A stretch of DNA of 64,000 bases. It comes from YC2-FULL-38-9 sp964629635. GTDB lineage: Bacteria > Patescibacteriota > Microgenomatia > UBA1406 > GWC2-37-13. Numbering within the stretch: the first letter of the stretch is position 1; every line of letters begins with the position of its first letter. The stretch covers positions 496,001 to 560,000 of the forward strand of contig CAZVQS010000001.1 in assembly GCA_964629635.1 (NCBI GenBank). The letters run 5' to 3'. The position numbers and the translations under genes were made by a program. Shown in pieces: positions 24,409-33,001 of this stretch. A model generated the notes under the pieces. That model was not told the DNA's origin. It saw nothing but the letters and a program-made list of their open reading frames with translations, and did no database searches.

Positions 24409-26157
24409 ATGCTCTATCCAATATCCGCGGGATACCAGGCAGAGGACGAATCGGGCGCGTATTTCGGGCACATCGCGCAGGGCGATTTCTTTTGCGTGAT
24501 CGAGGTGTTTGAAGGGTTTTCAAAAGAACAGGGGGATGGGTTCCTGGCGAAGCTTGCGGGAGTCATGGCGGAAAAAAAACCCGCAACCCTTCGCGGATTT
24601 GAGGAGGAACTGCAGTCATATGTGAAACAGGCAGGGATCCCCGTCGACTTTTCGCTTTCCGCGGGATACCATCTGGAGAAAATCTTCTATCTCAAGACCA
24701 TCGGTTCCGGACAGATCTATATCAGACGGGGCAATCATTTCGAGCAGCTCATTGCGGGGGACAACAGCGCTTCAGGGTACGTGGAGGAAAAGGACATGTT
24801 TGCGTTCACCACTTCCTATTTCATGGAAGCGGAGCAGGAAGCGGGCTTCCTCAAAAAAGCGGTCATGCACAAGATGCCGGAGGCGGTGGTGTCAAGCATC
24901 ATCGACAGCCCGCACCACAAGGACGGGGGAACATCGCTTTTCGTATCGTTTGAAAAAAAGCCGGAACTGATCCTGCCGACGGAGCCGGCTGCGCCCCAGA
25001 TACGGTTCAAGCCCCCGGAAACCCAATCCCCGAAACCGGCATACCGGCAGGCGCTGCAGCAGTTTATCGAACGCGTCAAAACCGACCGCAAGAAAGTGAT
25101 CGCCCTCGGCATCTGCGCAGTGGTTCTGGTCGCCCTCTTTCTGAACGCCGGCAGCCTGTTTGGAAAAAAACAGCAGACGAACCGTCAGGCGAAAGTGGGA
25201 TCGGCACGGGAGCAGATTGAGGCGGATCTCAAGACGATCGACACCGAAGGGGACCGGGAGCGGGCGCTTGGGGTAGTTGCCGCATCCCGCCAGCTTCTCA
25301 AGGATTTGAAAGCAAAAGACAAAAACCTGAAACCGGAGGACGTGCAAGCCCTTGAAGAGCAGATCGACAGCGCCGAATCGAAAGTGCTCAAACGGGAGGA
25401 AAAAAGCGCGGAGGAGTTTTATGACCTGGCCCTTGAGGAAAAGGATGGGAGAGCCGACCGCATGTACCTGAACGGCGAGACGCTCGCGCTTCTCAACCGG
25501 TCCGGCAAAATCTATCTTCTCAATCTCGACAACAAGTCGGTGGAGAAAAAAGTGTATCCGGAGATCGCGAATGCGGAGCTGGTTTCCGCATGGGAAAGCG
25601 GCGTTTTTTTCATCAGGCAGGGGACCGGCATCTACAAGATACAGGGGGATGAAAAACCGAAGCGGGTGATAGAGGCGGATACGGAATGGGGCAAGATCGC
25701 CGCGATGACCATCTACAACGGAAACATTTACCTGCTTGACCGGGAGAATGACGAGGTGTACAAATACCTCGTTGCGGAAAACGGCTACTCGGACAAGAAC
25801 TCCTACATCACTTCCGGCAAGATGGCGCTCGGCGGCGCCAATTCGCTAGCCATCGATTCGGCGGTGTATATCGGGCTTGATGATATGGTCGTCAAATACC
25901 TGGCGGGCGCAAAGGAGGAATTCACATCCGAATTCCCGGAGTCGGATATCACGCTCACCAAAACGTATACGGACAAGGAGATTGACGACGTATACGTGCT
26001 CGACAAACCGAAGGGCGTTGTATATGTCCTCACCAAAGAAGGCGCGTACAAGGGACAGATCAAATCAGCTTCCCTCAAACAGGCGGATGACTTCGCCGTA
26101 TACAAGGACGCCATTTTCGTCCTTTCGAAATCGAAGGTGCTCAGGATTGCACTTTAG
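24409..26157 (+). CDS. PP2C-like domain, membrane helix and extracellular beta-propeller
   Basis: 582 residues. Residues 1-190 resemble a degenerate PP2C phosphatase (an early ...GDFFCVIEVFEG strand, GSGQIYIRRGNHFEQL, late DNS/DGGTSLFVSF) but lack a clear metal-binding D-G pair. A single membrane segment lies at ~228-246 (VIALGICAVVLVALFLNAGSLF). A coiled coil (~255-345) follows, then a C-terminal propeller-like series of repeated strands (GKIYLLNLDNKS, GNIYLLDRENDEVYKY, VYVLDKPKGVVYVLT). It could couple an outside ligand to an inside response. Its 3' end overlaps the convergent DUF4340 gene by 17 bases. Confidence 0.6.
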   Translation: MLYPISAGYQAEDESGAYFGHIAQGDFFCVIEVFEGFSKEQGDGFLAKLAGVMAEKKPATLRGFEEELQSYVKQAGIPVDFSLSAGYHLEKIFYLKTIGSGQIYIRRGNHFEQLIAGDNSASGYVEEKDMFAFTTSYFMEAEQEAGFLKKAVMHKMPEAVVSSIIDSPHHKDGGTSLFVSFEKKPELILPTEPAAPQIRFKPPETQSPKPAYRQALQQFIERVKTDRKKVIALGICAVVLVALFLNAGSLFGKKQQTNRQAKVGSAREQIEADLKTIDTEGDRERALGVVAASRQLLKDLKAKDKNLKPEDVQALEEQIDSAESKVLKREEKSAEEFYDLALEEKDGRADRMYLNGETLALLNRSGKIYLLNLDNKSVEKKVYPEIANAELVSAWESGVFFIRQGTGIYKIQGDEKPKRVIEADTEWGKIAAMTIYNGNIYLLDRENDEVYKYLVAENGYSDKNSYITSGKMALGGANSLAIDSAVYIGLDDMVVKYLAGAKEEFTSEFPESDITLTKTYTDKEIDDVYVLDKPKGVVYVLTKEGAYKGQIKSASLKQADDFAVYKDAIFVLSKSKVLRIAL

Positions 26158-27028
26158 GCGTTTCGATGAATTCTTCAAGCGTCTTGTCAAGCGACGCGGC
26201 ATACACGCGGGGGACCACGAAATAGTAGGAGAGCCGGGAGTTTTTGGCAAAAAGCGTTGCGTCGTCCTTTTCATAAAATACGACCGTTGTTTCTTCCTCT
26301 TTTTCCTTTATCGTCACCGCAAGGTATTCAGGGATCCCCGGTGCAGGAGGGTCATTTGCGATGGATGCGGCGCGCACGTCCTTCAGGCTGTCCAGATACA
26401 CCGAGATATTCTTTCCGTTAACTATCGTGTCCCCGGAGAACCAGGAGCCGTTGCGTTTCTTAAGCGTGAAGGAGCCGCCGTTCCGGCGTACCGTAAAAGC
26501 GGATACCGCCTGCATGTCGGTAACCGCCTTGAGACTAAGATCCCGGTAGTCGGCAAGGGAGGAAGGTGCGGCAAAGCCACGGGCAAGGTATACGTCGTTT
26601 CCGCTTCCGGCGCGCACATACCGGTCGTCCCCTTCGGTTTTCCCCAGATACACCGTATATTCCCGGTCTGCGCGGATTATCATCTTGTCGTTTCCTATCC
26701 CGAATTTTGCGTGGTTATCGGGATTGCGCGATACGATGGAATCCCGGGACAGGCCAACAATTGACAAAAGGAGGGAGTCGACGCGTGAGGCGTCGGCCGG
26801 AAAGGTTCTGCCGTTTGTGATTACGTCCCACCGGCCGTTTTTCCGTTCAAGGGTTTGGGAGGATAATTGGTGCGAAAACCGGACGCTGGCAATGCGTTCG
26901 GGTGCTGCGGGTACCATCCTGTCTCGGCCGGAAAAATAAGCGGGAAGAAATCGAACCGCAATGGCGAAGCCGGCGAGGGCCGCAAGCGCCGCGGCAAGCA
27001 GGAGCAGTCTTTTGCGGTTCGTGTCCAT
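26141..27028 (-). CDS. DUF4340 domain protein
   Basis: 295 residues: N-terminal membrane segment (~8-30), then repeated beta units with the DUF4340 signature (LERKNGRWDVITNGRTFPADASRVDSLLLSI ... FGIGNDKMIIRADREYTVYLGK ... YLARGF). DUF4340 proteins usually stand beside GldF/GldG ABC components. Here those genes are 12 kb away (38.9-41.8 kb), so it may still work with that exporter. The -10 TATTCT lies 6 bases before the ATG. Confidence 0.8.
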   Translation of the reverse strand: MDTNRKRLLLLAAALAALAGFAIAVRFLPAYFSGRDRMVPAAPERIASVRFSHQLSSQTLERKNGRWDVITNGRTFPADASRVDSLLLSIVGLSRDSIVSRNPDNHAKFGIGNDKMIIRADREYTVYLGKTEGDDRYVRAGSGNDVYLARGFAAPSSLADYRDLSLKAVTDMQAVSAFTVRRNGGSFTLKKRNGSWFSGDTIVNGKNISVYLDSLKDVRAASIANDPPAPGIPEYLAVTIKEKEEETTVVFYEKDDATLFAKNSRLSYYFVVPRVYAASLDKTLEEFIETPKVQS

Positions 27029-27034
27029 TGTGAT

Positions 27035-27047
27035 AGAATATTATACT
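27035..27047. promoter_or_regulatory. Back-to-back -10 boxes for the DUF4340 and sigma-factor genes
   Basis: Minus strand TATTCT (27040-27035), 6 bases before ATG 27028; plus strand TATACT (27042-27047), 6 bases before ATG 27054. Both starts look leaderless, and only 25 bases separate the two genes. Confidence 0.5.
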
Positions 27048-27053
27048 ATCGAT

Positions 27054-27602
27054 ATGACGCCCCAGGAAGAAAAAATCATCGAGGGAATCATGAAAAAGGA
27101 CGAGCGGATTCTGTTTGCCTTCTATACCGCCAACCGCTCCCCGGTTTTCAAGTTCATCCACAAGCAAATCAGCAACCGGGAAACCGCAGAGGAGCTGACA
27201 CAGGACGTGTTTTTGGATTTCATCGAAGGACTCCGGGATTTCCGGCGCGAATCGTCCCTCAAGACATACCTGTTTTCCATCGCCCGGTTCAAGATAATCG
27301 ACCACATCAAAAAAAAGAAAATCAAGAAAATCCTTTTCTCGGCCCTGCCCAAATATTTCGTCGAAAACATCGTTTCCGCATTCACGGATACGGAGGTGGA
27401 ACGCAAGGACCTCGCCGCGCAGATAGAAACCGCAATAGCCAGACTGCCGAATGATTACCGCATCATCATCAGACTCAAGTATATGGACGGAATGAAAGTG
27501 AAGGAGATCGCGACCCGCATGGCCATGTCATGCAAGGCAACGGAAAGCCTGCTGTACCGGGCCCGGCAAGCGTTCATCCGGGAATTCCGTACCGCATTAT
27601 GA
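27054..27602 (+). CDS. ECF-type RNA polymerase sigma factor
   Basis: 182 residues from ATG 27054. Region 2: NRETAEELTQDVFLDFIEGLRDFRRESSLKTYLFSIARFKIIDHIKK. Region 4: LPNDYRIIIRLKYMDGMKVKEIATRMAMSCKATESLLYRARQAF. Region 3 is absent, as in ECF factors. The stop overlaps the ATG of a 77-residue membrane protein, the usual arrangement for an ECF factor and its anti-sigma factor. Its regulon and signal cannot be read from this window. Confidence 0.92.
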   Translation: MTPQEEKIIEGIMKKDERILFAFYTANRSPVFKFIHKQISNRETAEELTQDVFLDFIEGLRDFRRESSLKTYLFSIARFKIIDHIKKKKIKKILFSALPKYFVENIVSAFTDTEVERKDLAAQIETAIARLPNDYRIIIRLKYMDGMKVKEIATRMAMSCKATESLLYRARQAFIREFRTAL

Positions 27603-27832
27603 AACAGAACTACCGGGAGCTGAAATCCAGGCTCGATGAAGTGTACGCCGTCCAGCCGAACGATTTGGGCATCCCGTTTTTGACCCGCTGGTACCGGAGG
27701 GTGAACCGGTATTTCAAAAGTATGCCGTTTGTCGTCGTGGTGCCCGCAAGCCTCCTTTTCGCAACGGTCCTGTATCTTGCGTTCGGATACCTCGTTGTCC
27801 GTTTGGCAAGCATCCTCCAGTATGGGTTTTAA
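27599..27832 (+). CDS. Small membrane protein coupled to the sigma factor, candidate anti-sigma factor
   Basis: 77 residues. A basic cytoplasmic N-terminus of ~40 residues is followed by one long hydrophobic segment (MPFVVVVPASLLFATVLYLAFGYLVVRL). It starts in an ATGA overlap with the sigma gene. It has no ZAS zinc motif (H-x3-C-x2-C), so an anti-sigma role rests on position and topology only. Confidence 0.6.
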   Translation: MKQNYRELKSRLDEVYAVQPNDLGIPFLTRWYRRVNRYFKSMPFVVVVPASLLFATVLYLAFGYLVVRLASILQYGF

Positions 27833-28433
27833 GGGGATCGCCGCAAATATCCTCGCATCCCTCATCATCGTGCTGAGGAGGTCGGTTTACCTGATATTCA
27901 CCCCCTACAAAACGATGCGCAGGATCAGCCTCAACCATGATTCGTACCAGCTTGGCGTGCTTATGGGATTGGCGCTTACGTATTTCCTCGCGGCGCATGC
28001 GCTGCGGGGGAGCTGGATTCGCGGCGTTGTCCCGTTTGCGGTTTTCACGGTGCAGTTTTTCGCGACCGCCCTGTTTTTCTATGCGTTCTTCAGGAGTTCC
28101 AAGAAGGATGTGGGATTCGGCAGTTTCGTGCATACGATGGCCTATACGCTCATCCCGACGCTCATCTGGTTCTACAGCAACCTGATTCTCTATGTGCTCC
28201 TGCCGCCTCCCCGCACCATGTCGATACTCGGAAAGGGATTCAGCATATTTTTCATCGCCTATTCCCTGAGCCTTCTCGTATGGAAACTTATCCTTGTCTA
28301 TTTTTCCCTGCGGTTCTCCTCCCGCCTGGGGCTGTACCGCATCGTGTATGCCTTCACTCTCTACATCGCGATCGCAACGCCCCTTGCGGTCCTCATGTAC
28401 TACTTCCGCATATTCCGGGTTCCCTTCATCTGA
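27822..28433 (+). CDS. Unknown polytopic membrane protein (YIP1-like shape)
   Basis: 203 residues from ATG 27822, overlapping the preceding gene by 11 bases. There are about five membrane segments, with a Pro-rich loop (LPPPRTM). The N-terminal phrase YLIFTPYKTMRRIS and the helix pattern recall Yip1-domain proteins, without certainty. Third member of the sigma-factor operon, so it may belong to the same envelope-stress circuit. Confidence 0.55.
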   Translation: MGFKGIAANILASLIIVLRRSVYLIFTPYKTMRRISLNHDSYQLGVLMGLALTYFLAAHALRGSWIRGVVPFAVFTVQFFATALFFYAFFRSSKKDVGFGSFVHTMAYTLIPTLIWFYSNLILYVLLPPPRTMSILGKGFSIFFIAYSLSLLVWKLILVYFSLRFSSRLGLYRIVYAFTLYIAIATPLAVLMYYFRIFRVPFI

Positions 28434-28483
28434 AGCGGGGTTTCATCGAATGATTCGTCTTCCCGCACCAGACTCATATATGC

Positions 28484-29593
28484 ATGAAGCATGGAAGCGT
28501 TGTGACTCCGAAGGAACGGAGAATGCGTCTTGAATCCGAACTCAAAACCGGCCTCAACTCAATCGGAAGCATCGAATTTGAGGGGGAGACCGTACACTGC
28601 GAAAACCTCATCGGCGCGACCACCCTGCCTTTGGGTGTTGCGGGGCCGCTTGTCATGCAAAACAATGCAAGCGCATACATCCCGCTCGCAACGACCGAAG
28701 GCGCGCTGGTCGCCTCTGTCAACCGGGGATGCAAAGCCATCGCGCAGTCAGGCGGCGCAGCCGTTGACGTGGAACCGGTGGGCGTTACGCGCGGTCCGGT
28801 GTTTGCGGTTGCGAACCGGAAAGAGGCAAAATCCTTTACCGTTTGGCTCAAAAAAAACTTCGCGCTTCTTGCGGAAACCGCCGCCGGCACTTCAAACCAC
28901 CTCAAGCTTCTCCGCCTTGACTCAAAAACGGTCGGCACGTACGTATTCGTGCGGTTTTCCTTTGACACGGGTGACGCAATGGGTATGAACATGGCAACGA
29001 TCGCGGCAGACCGCATGGCGGACCGTATCCGGCAGGAGACCGGCATCCGCTGCATTGCGGTGTCCGGCAACTACTGCATCGACAAGAAGCCGGCTCTCAT
29101 CAATTTCCTGCAAGGGCGCGGGAAATCCGGATGGGCCGAAGCCGTTATTCCCGCACCCGTTTTAGCAGATGTCCTCAAGACAACGCCTGAAGCATTGCAT
29201 GAAGTATGGATGGCCAAATGCATCATGGGTTCCATCGCGAGCGGATCGCTCGGATACAATGCCCATTACGCCAACGTCGTCGCGGCATTTTTCGCGGCGA
29301 CCGGACAGGATCTTGCGCATGTCGTTGAAGGAAGCATGGGAGTGACGGCGGTCCGCGTCCTTGAAAACCGGGACACACATATTTCGGTGTACCTGCCGGC
29401 AATCATGATCGGGACCGTCGGCGGGGGAACCAAGCTGAAGGTAAAACAGGAGGCGATATCGATAACGGGAGTTAGCAGTTCGGTGGATTTGGCGAAAGTG
29501 CTTGCCGGAGCTGTTTTGGCAGGAGAGCTGTCCCTTCTCGCGTCCCTTGCCGAAGGTTCACTCGCAAAAGCCCATTCGAAACTGGGAAGATAA
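28484..29593 (+). CDS. hmgA: Hydroxymethylglutaryl-CoA reductase, class I
   Basis: 369 residues. It reduces HMG-CoA to mevalonate, probably with NADPH. Signatures: ENLIGATTLPLGVAGP; TTEGALVAS (catalytic Glu); RFSFDTGDAMGMNMAT; DKKPA (catalytic Lys); GQDLAHVVEGS (catalytic Asp); GTVGGGT; and a C-terminal KAHSKLGR (catalytic His). These are class I features as in archaea and eukaryotes, without the N-terminal membrane domain. It is first of eight tightly packed mevalonate genes; the HMG-CoA synthase starts 1 base after its stop. Confidence 0.95.
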   Translation: MKHGSVVTPKERRMRLESELKTGLNSIGSIEFEGETVHCENLIGATTLPLGVAGPLVMQNNASAYIPLATTEGALVASVNRGCKAIAQSGGAAVDVEPVGVTRGPVFAVANRKEAKSFTVWLKKNFALLAETAAGTSNHLKLLRLDSKTVGTYVFVRFSFDTGDAMGMNMATIAADRMADRIRQETGIRCIAVSGNYCIDKKPALINFLQGRGKSGWAEAVIPAPVLADVLKTTPEALHEVWMAKCIMGSIASGSLGYNAHYANVVAAFFAATGQDLAHVVEGSMGVTAVRVLENRDTHISVYLPAIMIGTVGGGTKLKVKQEAISITGVSSSVDLAKVLAGAVLAGELSLLASLAEGSLAKAHSKLGR

Positions 29594-29594
29594 T

Positions 29595-30617
29595 ATGAAA
29601 GGCATCGTATCTTACGGATTCTATATTCCCCGCTACCGTATCAGGATCGCGGATATTGCGGCGGTATGGGGAAAAAGCGCGGACGAAATCACCTCATCGT
29701 TGAAAGTCCAGGAAAAATCGGTTTCCGGGACGGATGAGGATTCGCTGACCATGGGATATGAATCCGCCTCATCATGCCTGGCGGGACTGAACCTGGACCG
29801 GAAGGATATCGGGGGCGTATTTTTCGGATCGGAAAGCCCCGCATACGCGGTAAATCCGTCCTCAACCATCCTGGCGGAATTTCTCGGGATCGAAAATCAT
29901 TACCTTGCCTCCGACCTGCAGTTTGCGTGCAAAGCGGCAACCGGCGGAATCATCAGCGGCATGTCGCTTGTGGAATCGGGTTTCGCGAAAAGCGTACTGG
30001 TCGTCGCATCAGACAAGGCAACGGGAAGGCCGCATGACGCTCTCGAATACACCGCCTCCTCAGGCTCCGTGAGCGTGCTTCTCGGCAAAGAACAGGTGAT
30101 GGTTGAGATTCTTGACATGGAGTCGTATTCCTCCGACACCCCGGATTTCTGGCGGCGGGAAGGCATCCGGTATCCCTCCCACGGGGGGAGGTTCACCGGC
30201 AAGCCGTCCTATTTCCGGCACGTCACCCAGCTGTCCAAAACCATTCTTTCAAGAAACCGCATGGAGCCTAAGGACTTCGATTACGCGGTATTCCATATGC
30301 CAAACGGCAAGTTCCCCCGGCAGGCGGCCCTGATGCTTGGATTCACCCTTGAGCAGATCAGGCCGTCGCTCGTCATCGAACAAATGGGCAATTCCTATAC
30401 CGCCTCAAGCCTCATGGGATTGTGCGCCGTGCTTGAACAGGCCAAGCCGGGAAACAAAATATTTCTCGCATCCTACGGATCAGGTGCAGGCAGCGACGGA
30501 TTCATCCTGCGGGTAACGAAGGAAATCCTCAAGCGCAGGAAACCGTTCCGGGAAATGCTGGACGCCAAGGAATATATCGATTACCCGACGTATTTGAGAT
30601 ACATGAACATATTATGA
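29595..30617 (+). CDS. Hydroxymethylglutaryl-CoA synthase, archaeal type
   Basis: 340 residues from ATG 29595. It condenses acetyl-CoA with acetoacetyl-CoA. The thiolase fold has nucleophile Cys in LQFACKAATGG, His in AVFHMPNGK, and a late FLASYGSGAGSDGF loop. Sequence style and the adjacent thiolase and OB-fold genes match archaeal HMGCS, which works in a complex with these partners so that acetoacetyl-CoA is passed directly (established for archaeal homologues). It overlaps the thiolase start by 4 bases. Confidence 0.93.
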   Translation: MKGIVSYGFYIPRYRIRIADIAAVWGKSADEITSSLKVQEKSVSGTDEDSLTMGYESASSCLAGLNLDRKDIGGVFFGSESPAYAVNPSSTILAEFLGIENHYLASDLQFACKAATGGIISGMSLVESGFAKSVLVVASDKATGRPHDALEYTASSGSVSVLLGKEQVMVEILDMESYSSDTPDFWRREGIRYPSHGGRFTGKPSYFRHVTQLSKTILSRNRMEPKDFDYAVFHMPNGKFPRQAALMLGFTLEQIRPSLVIEQMGNSYTASSLMGLCAVLEQAKPGNKIFLASYGSGAGSDGFILRVTKEILKRRKPFREMLDAKEYIDYPTYLRYMNIL

Positions 30618-31768
30618 AACCCGTACAGGTTGCCGGATATTACACCACGCAGTTCGGGGAACTCTGGAACAAATCGCTGTTTGACCTCGTCGAGGAGGCG
30701 CTTTTCGGCGTGCTCAGGGAAACGGGTGTCGCAAAAGACGAGATCGATGCGGTATTTTTCGGCAACATGCTGGCCGGGACTTTGGAAAATAACCTGCACA
30801 GCCCCTCAAAGATCGCGGAAATACTCGATTCGCATATGCCGGTATTCAGGACCGAGGCGGCATGCGCATCGGGCGGCATGGCGTTCCACAGCGCGTACCA
30901 GTACCTCAAGGCGGGTGCCGGCAAAACGGTCGTGGTCATCGGAGCGGAAAAAATGACGGACTATGCGCCGGAGCAGGTCATATCCGCGCTTACCGCCGCT
31001 TCATCCGGCGAGGAGCAGGAAGCGGGGATCACGTTCCCCGGACTCTATGCCCTCATGGCGCAAGCCTATCTATCCAAATACGGGTATACCAAACGCGAGC
31101 TCGCATGCGTCGCGTACAAGAACCATTTTCACGGATCCCTCAACACCAAGGCGCACTTCCAGAAAAAGATCACGGTGGAGCAGGCGCAAAAAAGCCCCCT
31201 TATCGCGTACCCTTTCGGGGTATTGGACTGTTCGCCCATAACGGACGGCGCATCCGCGATCATCCTTACTTCCGACCGGAAACTTGCGAATAAACGCAAG
31301 TCCGTTTCGGTCCGGGCATCCTCCGTTGCAACCGACTCCATATCCCTGAAAAACAGGAAGTCGCTGGACGGGATCGAGGCGACGCGCATCGCGGCGGACC
31401 AGGCGTTCGCGCATGCGAAACTCAAACGGGAACGCATCCAGGTCGCTGAGGTGCATGACTGCTTTACCGTTGCCGAGCTTTTCGCGATGGAGGATCTCGG
31501 TTTCTGGAAAAAAGGGGAGGCGGGCAGGCGCGCATCGCAGTTTGAAACCATGATCGGTTCCTCAAGCGGCCTGATTGTTAATACGTCGGGCGGCCTCAAG
31601 GCAGCCGGGCACCCGGTCGGCGCGACCGGCATCAAGCAGATAGGAGAAGTGTACCTGCAGCTGACCGGACAGGCGGGCGTTCGCCAGGTGAAACAGGCGC
31701 GGTGCGGTTTGACGCACAACGTGGGAGGTTCAGGCGGGACGGCAATCGTAAGCATTTTCGAAAACTAA
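30614..31768 (+). CDS. Acetyl-CoA C-acetyltransferase (thiolase), archaeal type
   Basis: 384 residues. It makes acetoacetyl-CoA from two acetyl-CoA. Nucleophile Cys in RTEAACASGGMAF, HDCFTVAEL, and the GGLKAAGHPVGATG motif with the catalytic His. The C-terminal loop is CGLTHNVGGSGG, as in the archaeal SCP2-like thiolases that pair with HMG-CoA synthase. It sits between the synthase (4-base overlap) and the OB-fold gene (4-base gap). Confidence 0.93.
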   Translation: MKPVQVAGYYTTQFGELWNKSLFDLVEEALFGVLRETGVAKDEIDAVFFGNMLAGTLENNLHSPSKIAEILDSHMPVFRTEAACASGGMAFHSAYQYLKAGAGKTVVVIGAEKMTDYAPEQVISALTAASSGEEQEAGITFPGLYALMAQAYLSKYGYTKRELACVAYKNHFHGSLNTKAHFQKKITVEQAQKSPLIAYPFGVLDCSPITDGASAIILTSDRKLANKRKSVSVRASSVATDSISLKNRKSLDGIEATRIAADQAFAHAKLKRERIQVAEVHDCFTVAELFAMEDLGFWKKGEAGRRASQFETMIGSSSGLIVNTSGGLKAAGHPVGATGIKQIGEVYLQLTGQAGVRQVKQARCGLTHNVGGSGGTAIVSIFEN

Positions 31769-31772
31769 TTCT

Positions 31773-32075
31773 ATGGAAACAAGTCCGGTAAAAATCTGGC
31801 GCAGGCAAAAGGAAATCCGCGCGCTCATCAACAAGCGGGGACAGGTGCTTTCATGGACCTATATCTATACTCCGCCGGCGGGATTCAAGAAAACGGCGCC
31901 CTATGCCGTTGCCCTCGTGCAGTTTGAGAACGGCGAAAAGTCGTTCGGGCAGATCGTCGAGTGCGCAAAAGAAAACCTCAAGATCGGCATGGAAGTCATA
32001 TCAGTTCTGAGGAAAGTGCGCGATGTGTCCCGTGAGGACATCATCGCGTACGGTCTCAAATTCAAGCCGGCATGA
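31773..32075 (+). CDS. DUF35-type OB-fold protein of the thiolase/HMG-CoA synthase complex, zinc ribbon missing
   Basis: 100 residues. The C-terminal OB-fold is recognisable (GQVLSWTYIYTPPAGFKKTAPYAVALVQFENG). In archaeal complexes this protein clamps the thiolase and the synthase and holds the shared CoA-binding site. Those homologues begin with a CxxC...CxxC rubredoxin-like zinc ribbon; here the N-terminal 25 residues are short, basic and lack those cysteines. Either the ribbon was lost or it is dispensable. It overlaps the mevalonate kinase start by 4 bases. Confidence 0.8.
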   Translation: METSPVKIWRRQKEIRALINKRGQVLSWTYIYTPPAGFKKTAPYAVALVQFENGEKSFGQIVECAKENLKIGMEVISVLRKVRDVSREDIIAYGLKFKPA

Positions 32076-33001
32076 ACACCTATTCGTACAAAGCTCCCGC
32101 AAAAGTAATCCTCGGAGGCGAACACGCGGTCGTATACGGAAAACCCGCACTCATCAGCGCCGTTGATTTGTGGATGGAAGTAAACGCAGAGCCCGGTACG
32201 GGGGACGGGCGGGATGCAATGCTTGACCGGATCGTTGAGAAAGTGAAGTCATTTCTCGGACCGGGACATCAAGACAGGCAGGCGCACATAACGGTTTCCT
32301 CCGGTATCCCGACCGGCAGGGGACTGGGCTCATCGGCGGCGCTTTGCGTTGCTGCCTCCGCCGCGCTTATCCATCTTTTTTCCGGAAAGGAACCGGACCG
32401 GGATACGGTTGCAAGCTGCGCCTATCATGCGGAAAAGCTGTTCCATGCAAACCCTTCGGGCGCCGATACGTCCGCATCCTGTTTCGGCGGACTCGTGTTT
32501 TACCGGAAGGAGTTTGAGTTCCTCAAAACCATCTCCGCCCTCAACATGAAAATACCCGAATCAATCGCAAAACACCTGCTGCTTATTGACTCCGGCGCTC
32601 CCAAAGAAAATACATCGGATATGGTGCAGGCTGTTGGGAAGCTGTATAATAAGGACAGGACCGCGGCCGAGGAAGCCATGCACGCGATCGAGAAAACGGT
32701 GAAACGGATGGTGGTATCGATCGCGAAAGAGGATACCGAATTCTTCAAGACGGCAATCCGGGACGGGCAACAGCAGCTGGAACGGATCGGCGTCGTTTCG
32801 GCGCAAACCAGGCAAATCCTTGAAACACTTGAACCGTTCGGCACGGGAAAAGTAACCGGCGCCGGGGGAAAACAGGATGGTTCAGGATACGTGCTTTTTT
32901 TCGCCCGCTCGGTTCCCGAAACCGTCCGGTTTTTGAAAGAGCGCGCAATCGCGCATTTACCATTTCATCCAACGCCCTCAGGCGTAACAAGAATCATATG
33001 A
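32072..33001 (+). CDS. mvk: Mevalonate kinase
   Basis: 309 residues, GHMP kinase fold. N-terminal APAKVILGGEHAVVYGKPAL; phosphate loop PTGRGLGSSAALCVA; and HANPSGADTSASCFGG, corresponding to the 'NPSG-D' motif of mevalonate kinases. C-terminal KVTGAGGKQDGSG is the third GHMP motif. It phosphorylates mevalonate at C5 with ATP. It is 4-base-overlapped on both sides in the operon. Confidence 0.88.
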   Translation: MNTYSYKAPAKVILGGEHAVVYGKPALISAVDLWMEVNAEPGTGDGRDAMLDRIVEKVKSFLGPGHQDRQAHITVSSGIPTGRGLGSSAALCVAASAALIHLFSGKEPDRDTVASCAYHAEKLFHANPSGADTSASCFGGLVFYRKEFEFLKTISALNMKIPESIAKHLLLIDSGAPKENTSDMVQAVGKLYNKDRTAAEEAMHAIEKTVKRMVVSIAKEDTEFFKTAIRDGQQQLERIGVVSAQTRQILETLEPFGTGKVTGAGGKQDGSGYVLFFARSVPETVRFLKERAIAHLPFHPTPSGVTRII

